DNA from: Scilla litardierei
Lineage: Eukaryota > Streptophyta > Magnoliopsida > Asparagales > Asparagaceae
DNA: 64,000 bases
NCBI GenBank assembly: GCA_030789695.1
Contig: CM061142.1
Coordinates: 357,157,486-357,221,485 of the forward strand
Direction of reading: 5' to 3'
Shown here piece after piece: positions 9,876 to 21,949 of this stretch. Numbering within the stretch: the stretch's first letter is position 1; every line of letters starts with the position of its first letter. Position numbers and translations under genes: made by a program. The notes beneath the pieces are model-generated. The model searched no databases, was not told the origin of the DNA, and worked only from the letters and a program-made list of their open reading frames with translations.

Positions 9876-12800
9876 GTGTGATTTTGGTGTGCACATTTCC
9901 CGCACGAGTCCTCTTTGACTCAGGTGCATCAATGTGCATTATCTCTCGGAGCTTCGTCGAGAAGCATTCCTTGACGACTTCCCCTCTTCCCAAGAGTGGG
10001 AACATCGTCACGGGAAATGGCGTGATCTTGGTGCATCGTGGGTGCACTTCTTGCCCTTTGGTGGTCTGTGGACATGAGCTTTACGCTGACTTTATTGTCC
10101 ACGACATCATCAACTACGATGCCGTACTCGGGATGTATTGGCTTGCGAGCTTCTATGCTACGATCGATTATCGGAGGAAGAAGGTGGTGTTCGAGATCCC
10201 CGGACATCCGGTGTTTGAGTTCAGTCGAGGTAGCAGTTCGCTTGGCCCCGTCAGGTTTCGGGCCAAGCCGGTGGAGCTTGTTGCTATGCAGATGGAGCAG
10301 GATAGACCAGCTGTGGTACGTAATTCGACGACGTCTTCCCTGAGGAGATGTCTGGATTGCCACCCGATCGAGCTCTCGAGTTTTCGATCGATCTTGTACC
10401 GGGAGCGCATCCTATTTCGAAGGTGCCGTATAGGATGGCTCCAACAGAGTTGGAGGAGTTGCGTAGGCAGCTGGACGAGCTTTTGCAGAAGGGATACATC
10501 AATCCTAGTGTGTCTCCATGGGGAGCACCGGTGTTGCTGGTGAAGAAGAAGGATGGCTCGCGTCGCATGTGTGTGGATTACCGGGAGCTGAATGCTGTGA
10601 CTATCAAGAATAAATATCCTTTGCCTCGGATAGATGACATCTTTGATCAGCTCGGAGGATCGAGGGTGTTCTCTAAATTGGATTTGAGAAGTGGCTACCA
10701 TCAGCTTAAGGTGAAGAAGGACGACATCCCGAAGACAGCTTTCAGGACAAAGTATGGTCACTACGAGTACGTGGTTATGCCCTTCGGCGTAACCAATGCG
10801 CCCGCAGTCTTTATGAACCTGATGAATTTGGTCTTCTACGACTTTCTAGACAAGTTCGTCGTCATCTTCATTGACGATATTCTGATCTATTCAAATTCGG
10901 AGGAAGAGCATGCCTCGCACTTGAGGACCGTGTTGGAGATCTTGAGGAAGCATCGTTTGTATGCTAAGTATTCCAAGTGCGAGTTCTGGCTGGATAGAGT
11001 TGCCTTTCTCGGGCACGTAGTGTCTGGTGACGGAATTTCTGTGGATCCCGAGAAGATTGTGGCTATCAGAGAGTGGCCGGTTCCGCAGTCGGCGTCAGAG
11101 ATTCGGAGTTTCCTTGGACTTGCAGGCTATTACCGACGTTTCATTAAGGACTTCTATCGGATTGCTGAGCCGATGACCAGACTTACGCGGAAGGATGTAC
11201 CTTATGTTTGGTCTGATGATTGCGAGAAGGCTTTTGGTATCCTGAAGGAGAGGTTGACGACTGCCCCTGTACTAGCTGTGCCTGATCGGAGTGGAGGATT
11301 CGAGATCTTTTGCGATGCTTCTGGAAAAGGTTTAGGATGTGTGCTGCATCAGCATGGGCATGTGGTTGCGTATGCTTCTCGTCAGCTTAAGGCTCACGAG
11401 AAGAATTACCCGACACATGATTTGGAGTTGGCTGCTGTCGTGTTTGCGCTGAAGATTTGGAGGCACTTCCTGCTGAGTGAAAAGGTGAAGATCTTCACCG
11501 ATCACAAAAGCTTGAAGTATATCTTTACGCAGAAGGAGCTCAACATGCGACAGCGTCGATGGTTGGAGCTCATGGCAGACTATGAGATTGACTTGCAGTA
11601 TCACCCTGGCAAGGTGAATGTGGTTCCGGATGCGCTGAGCAGACTTCCAGCGGTGATGATGTTGACCTCGCAGTGGGGATTGCAGCAGGATTTTTGCGAG
11701 ACTGGTATTGAGATTATTCTTCCTGGAGAGACTTCTTCGATGATGAGCATGCAGATACAATCGACGATCGTGGATAGGATCAAGGCTGGTCAGGCTGGAG
11801 ATGCTAAACTTGTGAAGATTCGGGAGTAGGTGGAAGCCGGTCTGCGGACTGACTTCTTGATCCACGTGGATGGTTCGTTGAGATTTGGAGCCAGGTTGTG
11901 TGTGCCAGCTGGAGATATCAGAGAGGAATTATTGGTGGAGGCACACAGTTCGCCGTATTCTGTGCATCCTGGTAGGACCAAGATGTAAAAGGATCTTCGT
12001 CTGAACTTTTGGTGGCATGGAATGAAGAGGAGTGTGGCTCGGAGTGTAGCCAAGTGTTTGGTTTGCCAACAAGTAAAGGCGGATCATCAACGTACGGCAG
12101 GGTTGCTACAACCGCTTCCGATTCCGGAGTGGAAGTGGCAGCACATCACTATGGATTTCGTGACTGGACTACCTCGGAGTCCGAAGCAAAACGACGCGAT
12201 TTGGGTGATCGTAGACCGATTGACCAAATCTGCGCACTTCATTCCCTTCCGAGTAGGACAGTCTACTGAGACGCTAGCAAGGAGATACATGGAGGTAAAT
12301 TCGTTTACTCTCCATTTCTATTTCCTTTTACTAGTTTAGATAGTGATGTAACGTGAATCGTGCAGGAGATCGTACGACTTCACGGAGTCCCCGTGAGTAT
12401 TGTGTCGGACAGAGACACGAGATTCACATCTCAGTTTTGGCAGAGTCTGCAGAAGAGCTTGGGTATGAGTCTGAGTTTCAGCACGGCGTACCACCCGCAG
12501 ACGGATGGCCAGTCCGAGAGGACGATTCAGATTTTGGAGGATATGTTGCGAGCTTGCATGCTGGACTTTAAGGGATCTTGGGAGGATCATCTCCATCACG
12601 TTGAGTTTGCCTACAATAACAGCTACCAGGCGAGTATTGGAATGGCGCCTTTCGCCGCGCTATATGGAAAGAAATGTCGATCGCCACTGAGCTGGGATGA
12701 CGTTGGAGATCGGGAGCTGTTAGGACCGGAGATGATCGTGGAGGCCGTGGATGTTGTGAGGAATATTCAAGAGAAGCTGAGGATTGCGCAGGACCGTTTC

Positions 12801-13271
12801 AAGCATTGGGCAGATGCTAAACGGCGGCCTTAGGAGTTTCAGCCTGGCGATCATGTCTTTCTGAAGATTTCTCTGAACCGCGGAGTTATTCGATTCGGGA
12901 AGAGAGGCAAGCTGAGTCCGAGGTTCATTGGGCCGTTCGATGTTATGGAGAGAGTTGGAGCTGTGGCTTATCGCTTGGCGTTGCCACCGTCGCTTGTGGG
13001 AGTTCACGACGTATTTCACGTATCTCAGTTACGCCGATACGTTAGTGATCCATCCCACGCCGTGGATTTTTCGGAGATTACGGTTCGTCCGGATCTGTCT
13101 TATGATCAGCAGCCCGTTGAGATTCTGGATCGTCGACATAAGCAGCTGAGGAATAAGACCGTCGACTTGGTTCGAGTGCAGTGGCGTCACGGTTCCCCCG
13201 GTGGGTCTACCTGGGAGCGTGAAGATGAGATGAGAGAGCGATTCCCGCACCTTTTCTCGAGCAGTGCTTGA
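9876..13271 (+). pseudogene. pol: Element A pol: protease, RT, RNase H, integrase, chromodomain-like C-terminus
   Basis: Domain order is the Ty3/gypsy order, RT and RNase H before integrase. Protease: LFDSGAS near 9915. A 1-nt deletion near 10324 shifts the frame. [19 protein letters not shown], catalytic FIDDI at 10867-10881. RNase [10 protein letters not shown] near 11310 and THDLELAAV. Integrase zinc finger H-x-H-C-x2-C, about 11941-12060. Catalytic D in TMDFVTGLP, second D in [13 protein letters not shown] in [12 protein letters not shown]. The C-terminal segment (EILDRRHKQLRNKTVDLVRV, then WRHGSPGGSTWEREDEMRER) resembles the Tekay chromodomain, a chromatin-targeting module. Nonsense codons are at 11827, 11986 and 12831. 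A second intron-like gap lies at 12295-12365. Confidence 0.93.
12295..12365 (+). other. Putative 71-bp intron inside the integrase of element A
   Basis: GTAAAT donor after ARRYME and TGCAG acceptor before EIVRLHG. Splicing restores the conserved integrase stretch and changes from one reading frame to another without loss. The insert is T-rich and non-coding. C cannot be checked because its integrase is deleted. A simple insertion mutation is the alternative. Confidence 0.5.
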
Positions 13272-13275
13272 CGTT

Positions 13276-13312
13276 GATTCCGAGGACGGAATCATTTCTA
13301 AGGTGGGGAGGA
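13276..13312 (+). promoter_or_regulatory. Pre-PPT hairpin and polypurine tract of element A
   Basis: Right after the pol stop, gattccg and cggaatc form a 7-bp stem with an AGGA loop (13276-13293). The purine-rich tract aaggtggggagga then abuts the 3' LTR and would prime plus-strand DNA. The hairpin recurs in B with a compensated pair and, in variant form, in the Athila elements. Confidence 0.7.
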
Positions 13313-16126
13313 TGTAACGGTACGTTTTCGTTGTACTTCGTTCGTGCACGTGCTTTTGGCCGTGCACGTGTTTATTTTAGACTTTATTTGATTGTGAACA
13401 CTTTTGTGTGATATGCCATTGTGAACGTCTCTGAGAGTATTAAATAGTGGCACTAATTTGGAACGACGTTTCTCGAGTCGTTTTCCCACAATTTAAACTT
13501 ACTCGATGAGACGTGACGATTCTCACTCTTGACGGGAGACGTTTCTATTTTTAGTTTCGTCGTCCGACGTCGAAACTGAGATCCGTTTTCTTAGTTAGCT
13601 CACATTCGTCGACACGATCACCACGATATTTATTTTATAATTTTTAGAGTTTATTTGACCACTTTTATAATTTTTACAAGTTTTATATTATTTTTAATAA
13701 TTAATTTATAAATTATTTTCGGCCAAATAAAATTTATTTAAGTTTTAAACGTTTTAAAGAATTTTTGAGCCAATTTCCAGCTCATTTGGACCAAGTCAAA
13801 TCCTAGGGTGAGTTGGAGAAATTGAATTTCAAATTTTAAATTATTTTAAACTTCTAATCCTATTAGATTTAGCCCTAGACCAAGTCAACCCATCTACACT
13901 ATATAAGCAACCCCTAGAAAGACCTATTTTCGCAAGAAATTAGCCCTAGCCTCTTCCAAACTTGAAATTGGACGTTGCGACGATTCGTCGCAACGTTGCG
14001 ACGTTCAGCAGCCGCACGACCGAAGGAAACGGCCCCGTTCCCCCGCTCCGACCGAAGCCCCCGCCCGCATCCTAGCCGCTCCGCACTGCTGCAGCGACCG
14101 CCGCTCCGTTCCCTCGGTCTGACCGAGGGATTGGCCCGCATCCGCCTCGCATCCAAGCGCTCCGCATCGACCCGCCTCGTCACCCCGCTCCGCTCCGTGC
14201 CCGACCGAAGGCCACGCCCGCAGCGACCGACGATCGCGACGTTGCAACGTTACAACGTCGCAGCCCCGCTCTCCAAGCACCAGACCGACTCCCCCCATCG
14301 ATCTGACCGAAGAATCTCCCCGCACCCGCGCTGCTGCACGCCCCCAATCGTCGTACAGCGCCGTTCCTAGTGTCTGACCGAGAGATCTCCCCGCACCGAG
14401 GCTGTACGACCGAGAGCCACTCGTCGCAACCCCGCATCCGTCGCACCACTTGCCTCCGTGGGCCCCCCAAGTTCTCCAGAGGTATTGTGGGTCCTCCAAA
14501 GGTCCCTAGGACTACTGTGGGCCCCACCTTGGTGCGTTCTCTTTGACGACTTGCCGCGTACGACGTCGTCGCACGTCGTAGCCCGTCGTCGCACGTGTTA
14601 GCTTTGGAATCTGGAATCGTCGCCCGGATTGATTGCTCTGAAATTTCCAGCGAGGAATCTAATTGGAATCTGGACTTGGAGCGCGATCTTTTATTCCAAC
14701 CCCCGGCGTCGCTACCCGACGCCGGTGTAGCTTTCGCGTCGTGTTGAGGTAACGTTTTGCACCCATAGGACCCCCAACCAAATTGCATGCTAACCAAGAC
14801 TAAAAATCAGTATTTTAAAGTATTTTAAATGTTTTAGCATTCACTAATCAAGATTAATAAAACGGATGTAGGCCGGTGGACTTGTGCACGTAGGAATCGT
14901 GACTTTGGACTCGTTGGACGGTGTTTTCTTGACGTGATAGTTGCAGGCAAGTGAAACTTGCCAACTCTTGTGTAGGGCCATGTTTTTAGGCCACTTCCTT
15001 GCTTTTAGCGTAAAAGAGACTAGTCAGTGAAATGATAGCTGGCTAGATGCCTACTTGATCTAGTTTGACAACGAAACTAGATCCGTCACCTAAACGATCT
15101 AGCTTGACAACGAAGCTAGATCCAACCCTTAAACTTGTCATTCATGCATGCTAAACTGTCACGTCTACTTTTCTTACCTGTACGCTTTACTACTTGCCAT
15201 GCCATGTCATCCATGCATTGATTGTTGCATCGTAGCACACGCTACAATACTTGTCCTCGTACTACTTGTCCGGCTAGGTGCACCCCGACGCGATACTTGT
15301 TTAAAACACTTCCTGGCTCGTGGTCCAGAAGCGGGCCTCATGTGTTGGCTAGAAACCAATGCCCGATACACGTGGAGGGGTAGGGATAAATGGTTACTTG
15401 AGCTTAGGAGTTGGCCCGCGCAGCCACTCTAGCCAAAAGACGGAATCTCTGTGCACGAGGTGCTTACTTTTCTTGTCTTGTACTTGTCTTGTGAATGTCA
15501 TGCCATGCTCGTACTTTACTTTACTTTACTTTACCTGTTGCACTCATTACTTTAAACTGCCATGTCATTGCATCATGTTAGAACTGCTAGGTTGCTTTAC
15601 TTTCACCTACTTCTAGTTTCCTTGCACAAGTCTTCCAGACTTGCTGACATGTGCCCCTTGCTCTTTTGGGTGTCACATGTTAGACCCTGAGCCAGAGACA
15701 GTTGCTGAGGACGAGGTGTTTGCTGATGCTGAGCCCGAGCCTACGTTCGTTGAGGAGTTCGAGGACACCGGAGACCAGTCTTAGAGACTGATTTTACTTG
15801 GTTTTGCTTTAGGTTGTTGTTAGTTGTCGGTGCTTGCACCTTTTCTTTGTTTTCGTACTTTGTACTTTGTTGGCCATGCTGGGCCTCTTTTAGACTCTTT
15901 TATTTTAGCCTGGTGGCTTTTTCTGCGATGTTGAGATTTATTATTATGGATATTCTGAGATGTTCTTTTGTCTCTTTTCGTTATTATTATCTTTGTTTCG
16001 TTTCGTGTTGCAAGGACCTGCAGTTTAAAGTGATTGACGCTTATCGGACTTGCGGTTTTGTAGCTTCAAGTCTGAGCGGACCTTCTCACGCTTCGCCTCC
16101 ACGTTTTTGGGAAGCGGGGCGTGACA
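13313..16126 (+). repeat. Element A 3' LTR (2.81 kb)
   Basis: Near-identical to the 5' LTR, with a TATA box at 13898-13907. Ends GGGGCGTGACA, followed directly by TSD gaact. Confidence 0.95.
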
Positions 16127-16131
16127 GAACT
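16127..16131. repeat. Target-site duplication of element A, right copy (gaact)
   Basis: Matches 5703-5707. Confidence 0.95.
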
Positions 16132-16475
16132 AGTCGGTTTGAGTAGAGTTGCCGACCGACTAGATCTCAATCTAGTCGGTTGGTTCCCCTTCTTGAACTA
16201 ACTAAAGTGCACGAAAAGTGTGAAATGAAGCGCGAAGCTTCGGGAAGATTCCTATAGCTTCTAAGATCACTCTAACTCTAAAATTTGAGCGATATGAAGC
16301 TCATCACGAGTGACTTACTCCAAAACTCAACGATCTAAGGAAGAAGCTAGAAAATCACGACGAAACGATCGAAAATGAAAGCTACGGAGACGAAAACCAC
16401 ACATAAGGAGAAAATCGACCAAAACATATATATATAATATAGATAATCCAAATACATGAAAAACCAGTCGTTACA
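16132..16475 (-). repeat. Element C 5' LTR, distal U3 part
   Basis: The ctagtcggt pattern continues to about 16190, followed by AT-rich U3. The LTR begins on the minus strand as TGTAACGACTGG at 16475. agcag (16476-16480) should be the TSD of C; its partner lies outside the window. Confidence 0.85.
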
Positions 16476-16731
16476 AGCAGCTTCACAGCATCATCGCTCA
16501 CGTCCTTGGCCTTGAACATGTCACACTTTGCTAGAAAGGTGTCAATATGGTGGTTGGGGTTTTCATGCGGATGCCCGTGAAAGGGATCCTGCTGCATCAA
16601 ATTGATTAGCCCCGTTTTCAGCTCGAAGCTTGCCGCCACCAGTTTCGGTCTAAGAATGGATGAGTTATTTCCAAACATCGGCGTCATATGATGGACCCGG
16701 TGTGAGGAGGAGGAGGATTGTTTTCCGCCAT
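16476..16731 (-). pseudogene. gag: Element D Athila-type gag, N-terminal part, cut by element C
   Basis: The minus strand reads M-A-E-N-N-P-P-P-P from 16731. After a 1-nt frameshift near 16689 it continues as GNNSSILRPKLVAASFELK, then the Athila/Tat gag core LINLMQQDPFHGHPHENPN and HIDTFLAKCDMFKAKDV. At DDAVKLL the reading frame runs into the LTR of element C. The rest of gag must lie left of the window. It forms part of the particle shell. The Athila call rests on this motif and on the tRNA-Asp-type primer site. Confidence 0.88.
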
Positions 16732-16980
16732 TTGAGCGGAGGGAGATGAACTTCTACTTGAGGCACTCAAGACCCTTGCTGTCTTCTCGATCTCGTGATC
16801 AAATAATATTTCTCTAGTAGATCCCCCGAAACGAGTGTTCACGCACCAACAAAACTCAAACAAATACCATCAGTAGCCCCGAAATAAATAAAAGTATAAA
16901 AATGGTGGAAAGATGAGAAATGATTAGAGTGCCAACTAACTTCTCAAAATAAAAATAAACTGAGATAAACACTATTACCG

Positions 16981-16998
16981 TCCCCGGCAATGGCGCCA
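16981..16998 (-). other. Primer-binding site of element D (tRNA-Asp type)
   Basis: The minus strand reads TGGCGCCATTGCCGGGGA, the usual Athila/Tat primer site, 9 bp inside the LTR terminal CA at 17008. Confidence 0.88.
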
Positions 16999-17007
16999 AA
17001 AACTTGA

Positions 17008-18728
17008 TGCACCCGAAACCTACACCTAGATTTCATCCGGCGGTGTCACGATCGCCAGGCGTGGTATGGCCCCTAGGTTTCAATTCCAGGCTCGATCCAT
17101 AAGCGGACGGTGTCAAGTTGTAGTATAAATGATATTGAATCCCACAGGGACGGTGATAGTGTAATCGGACTCTCAGTTCACTTCTATAACTCGAAGTGAG
17201 ATAGCTATCGGGTTGAAAGAGTTGATTGGGGTTATTGTTGTTGTTTTACTAATAAAAAGGACTAGGGCATTAGGGATCACCGATAAGATTATCGGGGGTC
17301 GATGTTGGAATAGAATCCTTACATTGCATTAGGGTTAGGGGATTAATCTTCCAATTCGTACCACTCTCGTGGGTTAGAATTGTGAGGTATTTTGGTAGCT
17401 ATCGTTGATGCAATGGCGGTAGCCATCAGCGTAGCTGTATAGTTCGTCGATGGATCCCCTTAAGGCACGAGCCGAGCATTGTCACGAGCCTTGGTTGGAT
17501 CCACCGATTTTCATATTTGAATCCGAAAGGTACCCCTTAAGCACATCAATTCCACAGACCGTGGGCATGATCTCAGTACGGGTTATCTAGGGATTCGATA
17601 GGATCGATCGAAATACTCCCCTAAATCCCTAATTCAACCTAGGGATTCGGATCTACGTCTTCCCCCCAGAATCTTAGGGCTAACCAATCTACCCTAGAAA
17701 GATCTACTCACTTATGGAAATAGTCGCAAATAAAAACATCATTTTATAGAAGAGAGCATCATAGTAATTGGTAGAATAAAGATCAAAAACTTACAGCGAG
17801 AGATGCAGAAAATAGACGAGAAATAGATCCAACAAAATTCCAGATTCCAATACGCAATCACAATATAAAACCAAATTAACAATCCAAAAGTTTCGATCCA
17901 AAACGTATTCAGAAATTTAATCAAACGACTAACAATTAATCTCCTAAGCTGCGCTCTCAAAAAGTATTCAAAACTCTCCAATGAATCGCCTCCCAGTTCG
18001 ACTCCCAGCTGCCAGACTTTACTGCTCAGATCGCGCAACAGCCGCATCAAAAATGTTTCAAAAAATAGCCTCAGCACTCTTGACCGAGTAGGTGACTCGT
18101 TCGAGCAATTCATTGCTCGGTTGGTCGCTCAGTCCGAGTAGCTGTACTGCTCGACTGAGCTTAACAGGGAATCGAAAATCTCCAATTTCTTTACTCTGCT
18201 TACACGGGCTGAGTCAGCTCTGCTCGGTCCGAGCAGCGGCTGACTCGGTCGCTGAGTGGTTGCTCGGGCCGTGCACTGGATTGCTTCAGCTTTGGGGGTG
18301 AAGGGATGCTCGACCGAGAAGATGCACTGCACGGTCCGAGCTATCCCCGTATCTACCTCCTTTTCTTAATTGCCTCTGCTCGGTCCAAGCATCTGTACTG
18401 CTTGACCGAGCAACTTGGGAAATTATCTCCTAAGGCTGCTGAGCTGCTCTTTCCTCCTGCTCTCTCTCCTCCACTCCTCCCGAGGATCTCGAAACATGGT
18501 GAACTCCTGTAGGGCTTCACTAATGAGCTCACGGGCATGTCGGATGTGTCCATACCCAAGTCGGGTCCCAAATCGCTCCAAAATCCCTGAAAGCTCATAA
18601 AACACTACGAAACTCGAATATAACATCAGGAATGCGGTATTGTAGGAAGATAAGGGATTTGGATGCAAAAATGGCATGGAATGTAATGTAATGAACAGAT
18701 GAAAATGGTAGAAAATATGGACACCTCA
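17008..18728 (-). repeat. Element D LTR, full-length type (about 1.72 kb)
   Basis: On the minus strand it starts TGAGGTGTCCATATTTT at 18728 and ends GGGTGCA at 17008. It aligns along its length with the LTR of E at 35296-37056, sharing ATATTCGAGTTT, GGAGCGATTTGGG and ATGGACACATC. It contains palindrome block 18077-18418 (gctcggtccgagcagc-type words). No gene is present. Confidence 0.75.
18077..18418 (-). repeat. Palindrome array (ctcggtcgag type) in the LTR of element D
   Basis: Repeated inverted words such as gctcggtccgagcagc, ctgctcgaccgag and gcttgaccgagcaac, in the same LTR position as the array in E at 35578-35937. Confidence 0.8.
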
Positions 18729-18807
18729 ATAGCCTAACTCCAAAAGAAAGTCTCCACAAACTACTAACAAAATTAGATCCAAATCGCCTTTAATGACGGC
18801 TACAATC

Positions 18808-18819
18808 CTTATATATTGT
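18808..18819 (-). promoter_or_regulatory. TATA box in the truncated LTR of element D
   Basis: The minus strand reads CAATATATAAGG. It lies about 90 bp downstream (minus sense) of the palindrome array at 18907-19453. Confidence 0.6.
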
Positions 18820-18906
18820 CCCCTCAAAACCCTATCAAATAACCTAAGAAACCCTCTGAAATTTGTACCTAAAATCAATTCTGATCGCAACATAAGTTCT
18901 GGACCC

Positions 18907-19453
18907 CAGCGCGCTCGGTCAAGTAGCCCCCCTTACTCGGTCGAGTCGAGTTTGATTTCTAGAGCCTATTTTGCCTTCTTTCTCAAATTCTCTGTAGCTC
19001 GGTCGAGTAGGTATGCTGCTCGATCGAGTAGCTGGTCGAGAAGCCTTGCTGCTCAGGTCGAGTACAGATTTCAGCACTGCAGTGTCAACTTAAAGAAATT
19101 CCCTAGATTTCATCCGACCTCCGATTGACGCGTTCTTGGTGGTGTTGGAACTGTCATATAGTCTTCTATTCATAAAAAATATGAGACAAATACCTTGACA
19201 ACTGGAATGATAGAAGATCTCAAAAGAGTGAGAGGATGTCTGAAAATCTTGGCGCTTGCCTTACTCGGTCGAGTAGCCTTTGTGCTCGGTCGAGTTGCAG
19301 GGGTTGCTACTTTGGCTTCAATATGCATCTCTGGAAATTGGTTCAGCTCGACCAAGTAACCACCCTACTCGGTCGAGTAGGGTGTAGCCATTTGCTTGCG
19401 AACTCTACATGTCAGCTCGGCCGAGTAGCTGTTTTGCTACTCAGTCGAGTCGC
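18907..19453 (-). repeat. Palindrome array (tactcggtcgagtag type) upstream of the TATA in element D
   Basis: About nine copies of actcggtcgagta-like words, often paired, for example ttactcggtcgagtagcc then gtgctcggtcgagttgc (19261-19300) and ctactcggtcgagtaggg (19371-19388). Spacers are unique sequence. Confidence 0.85.
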
Positions 19454-19708
19454 CTGGGAAAATCACTCGGTTGCTTCTTGGCTTCTGCTTTATCTTTCTC
19501 TTCCCCCTTTATTTCTCTAGTCTTCTTCTTTGGCTCCTCAAGCATGTCATCATGAGTCTTATTGGTGCTCTCATGTCGTCGATCGTCTCATTGACTCCAA
19601 AATGCTATATTGTTCCAAATAATAGCGTAAAAGCGTATAAAATGGGTGTTTGGAGGGTGAAATGCATCATGAAAATATGCGATAATTCATGCAAAATAGG
19701 ACATATCA

Positions 19709-19746
19709 AAATCCCCAAGCTTACCTCTTACTCTTCCTCGAGGAAG
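19709..19746 (-). promoter_or_regulatory. Polypurine tract and degenerate pre-PPT hairpin, Athila relic D
   Basis: The minus strand reads CTTCCTCGAGGAAGAGTAAG, then AGGTAAGCTTGGGGATTT, immediately before the LTR start TGATATGTCC. Compare the better-preserved stem in E at 35258-35277. Confidence 0.7.
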
Positions 19747-20257
19747 ACGAATACGAAGCTCACCGAGAGGTAAAAATAAGAAAATGAAAAAGAATACGAA
19801 GTGGAAGGGGTTGCTAGATTATTCTCTCAGATCTATAGCCATAAGATACACATCACGATAACTCAGAAAATACGAATCACATGCTATAAAGATTTCATAT
19901 CTTAGTTAAACATGGTACTTGCAAGCTTTCAAGAACAACAAAAGGGACTCTCTAAATTCATGCGATCAACTCATATTCACTTCAAGCAATTCATAGAATT
20001 TAATATACAAATGTTGGCGATGCACTTTTCAATCAAAAGTTATAAATGAAGCATACAAGAATCACACCAAGCATGCAATGGAGAATGGAATAAATCATGG
20101 CATTCACATATTTTTATCGAATCATAAGAAATCCCCATAACTAAAGTATTTTTCTAAGTTTCAGCATTATCAAAATTTTCCATTCGTGCACCTCTCCACT
20201 CTAATGGCATACTCACTCTTATGGTCAAATGAATTCACACCCCCCAAGCTTGGTTTG
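19747..20257 (-). other. 3' UTR of Athila relic D, first part
   Basis: No ORF. Aligns in inverted orientation with 34770-35290 of E (shared GAGTGAGTA..GCCATTAGAGTGGAG). An AAGCTTGGGGGG purine tract lies at 20241-20252, right at the insertion point of element B. Confidence 0.75.
20253..20257. repeat. Target-site duplication of element B, left copy (gtttg)
   Basis: gtttg precedes TGTAACG and recurs at 29864-29868. Confidence 0.92.
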
Positions 20258-20989
20258 TGTAACGATCCGTATTTTTCGATGCAACTATTCACGTATTTAA
20301 ACTATTCTTAATCTCTTTGAAACTATTTTATAATGGTTCGTTGGAAGTTTTGAGTGATTTCAAAATTTCTTATAAAAATATTTTGAGATATCAGACTATT
20401 CATGAAATATTTTAGTAAGTTTGAGTTTCATCAAATACTCAAAACAAATCTGATAAAAATTCATTTTCAGTTATTACCGTTTTGTCTTAACGAATTTATT
20501 TTCTATTCAAACATCTTCAAAACGTTTTCAAACTTCTACAGTAGCATTCTATGATCATTTAGGGCTTCCTACATTAATTTCGTAATTTTTGGAAGTCAAA
20601 TCGATAGAGAACCTGCAAACCGCTCTCTAAACGTTTTGGCCTAAAACACGTATTTCCGTAGCTCAAACCCCCAATCGGATCTCGTATTCACGATGCTCGC
20701 GACGATACGATCCCGTGGGTATATTTTCGTAATTTTTCGGACACGTTTACTAATAGGGGCAAAACCGTAATTTTGTTTTTGTATTTTACAAAATACATTC
20801 ACCAATAGGGTTTTTAATTTTTACTAACTATTAAATTACCCTTAACTATGACCCGATGGCAGCCACGTGAAACTTGCATGACCCTTTTTCTAAACTTAGT
20901 CTAAGCTAGAACCTAACATCATTAAATGCCCACCTACAACATTAATTAAATTTGACTAAGCCTACATATTAATTAGTAATTCCTATAAT

Positions 20990-20999
20990 CTATAAATAA
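20990..20999 (+). promoter_or_regulatory. TATA box of the element B 5' LTR
   Basis: ctataaataa, with a CT-rich start region 25-40 bp downstream. The counterpart in the 3' LTR is near 26864-26873. Confidence 0.7.
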
Positions 21000-21949
21000 C
21001 CCCACCCTTAATCACCTTCCCCCTCATTCTAACCCTAACTCACGCAAGCCCTCTCCCTTTCGCTGAGCTCCCCGAACCCAACCCCCCATACGCACGCACA
21101 CAATCACTCTCTCCTCCCTCTCTCTTTCGCTCAGCCCGTCACCCCAACCCCTCGCCGTCGCCAACCCTCTACAAACCCCCACCTCTTCCCTTAGAGCTCA
21201 GGCACAACGCCGACGTGCCCTCCCTACTCCATGCAGCAACAAACCGCTCCTCCACCGAGCAGTCCGACTGCCCAACGGCCACACCCCGAGCTCCCCACGC
21301 TCGCCGTCGACGGCAAACCCAGCAGCACCGGCCATCCGCTCCCGAACGAACCCCCGCAAGATCATTCGAGGCCGCCGCCCGCTGCTCCCATTCTCTCCGA
21401 CGTAGCCCGTCACTCCCGCTGCTTCAGCAGCTCGCCGCCACCGTGATCAACTCGATCAAACCCCACCATCCACACGCCGCCGTTGCACCTCCGAGAGCAC
21501 ACCACAGCCGTGCTCTGCTCACCCATCGACGCCCCCTCCCACTCCTGCATCCACGGCGCCGTCCGCTTCTGCCCGGAGCCACGCCGCCGCGAGCCCCGAT
21601 CGCCTCCACCGTCTGCACCCCTCCGAGCCCATAGCAGCAGCACAGCACCCCGCCCGGGAGCTGCTCCGCTTCACCTCGCCGAGGAGCTGAACCCCGAGGC
21701 CACCCCCGACGAGCACATCCATCAGGCGCCTCGTCTCCGCCACCCAACATCGCCGGCGAAGCCTCCAAGTCGCCTCCCGCTTGCTCCGCCGACTGCTCCG
21801 TCACGTCGCTCCGTCGCCCTCCCGTCGACAACCCCCTCCGCTTCAGACCCCGCCTCCGCCTCGCCTGTGCTCTCCGACGTCGTCCTACCACCGAGGAGCT
21901 GCCACCTCGTCGCCGATGACGAGGCGCCTCGACCCCCTCCCGTATGCAC

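Larger units (their letters stand above)
5708..16126 (+). mobile_element. Element A: complete Tekay-type Ty3/gypsy chromovirus with both LTRs
   Basis: A 10.4-kb insertion bounded by TSD gaact, with LTRs of 2.81 kb (TGTAACG...GTGACA) that differ by only scattered substitutions and short indels on visual comparison, so insertion was fairly recent. The interior (8521-13312) reads leader motif, gag, intron-like gap, protease, RT, RNase H, integrase, C-terminal chromodomain-like segment, hairpin and polypurine tract. The polyprotein is interrupted by at least one frameshift and several nonsense codons, so this copy is not autonomous. It is inserted in the LTR of element C, in the opposite orientation. 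Confidence 0.96.
18729..19708 (-). repeat. Truncated second LTR abutting the LTR of element D
   Basis: On the minus strand a new LTR start, TGATATGTCC, lies at 19708, directly after a polypurine tract. It runs about 980 bp through its own palindrome array (19453-18907) and a strong TATA box (18819-18808), then stops where the full LTR begins at 18728. It is a diverged 5' portion of the same LTR family, so two U3 regions sit in tandem. Confidence 0.65.

Noticed and set aside
18600..20250. Host gene between the elements
   Set aside because: All segments align with Athila LTR or 3' UTR of relic E; no coding potential.
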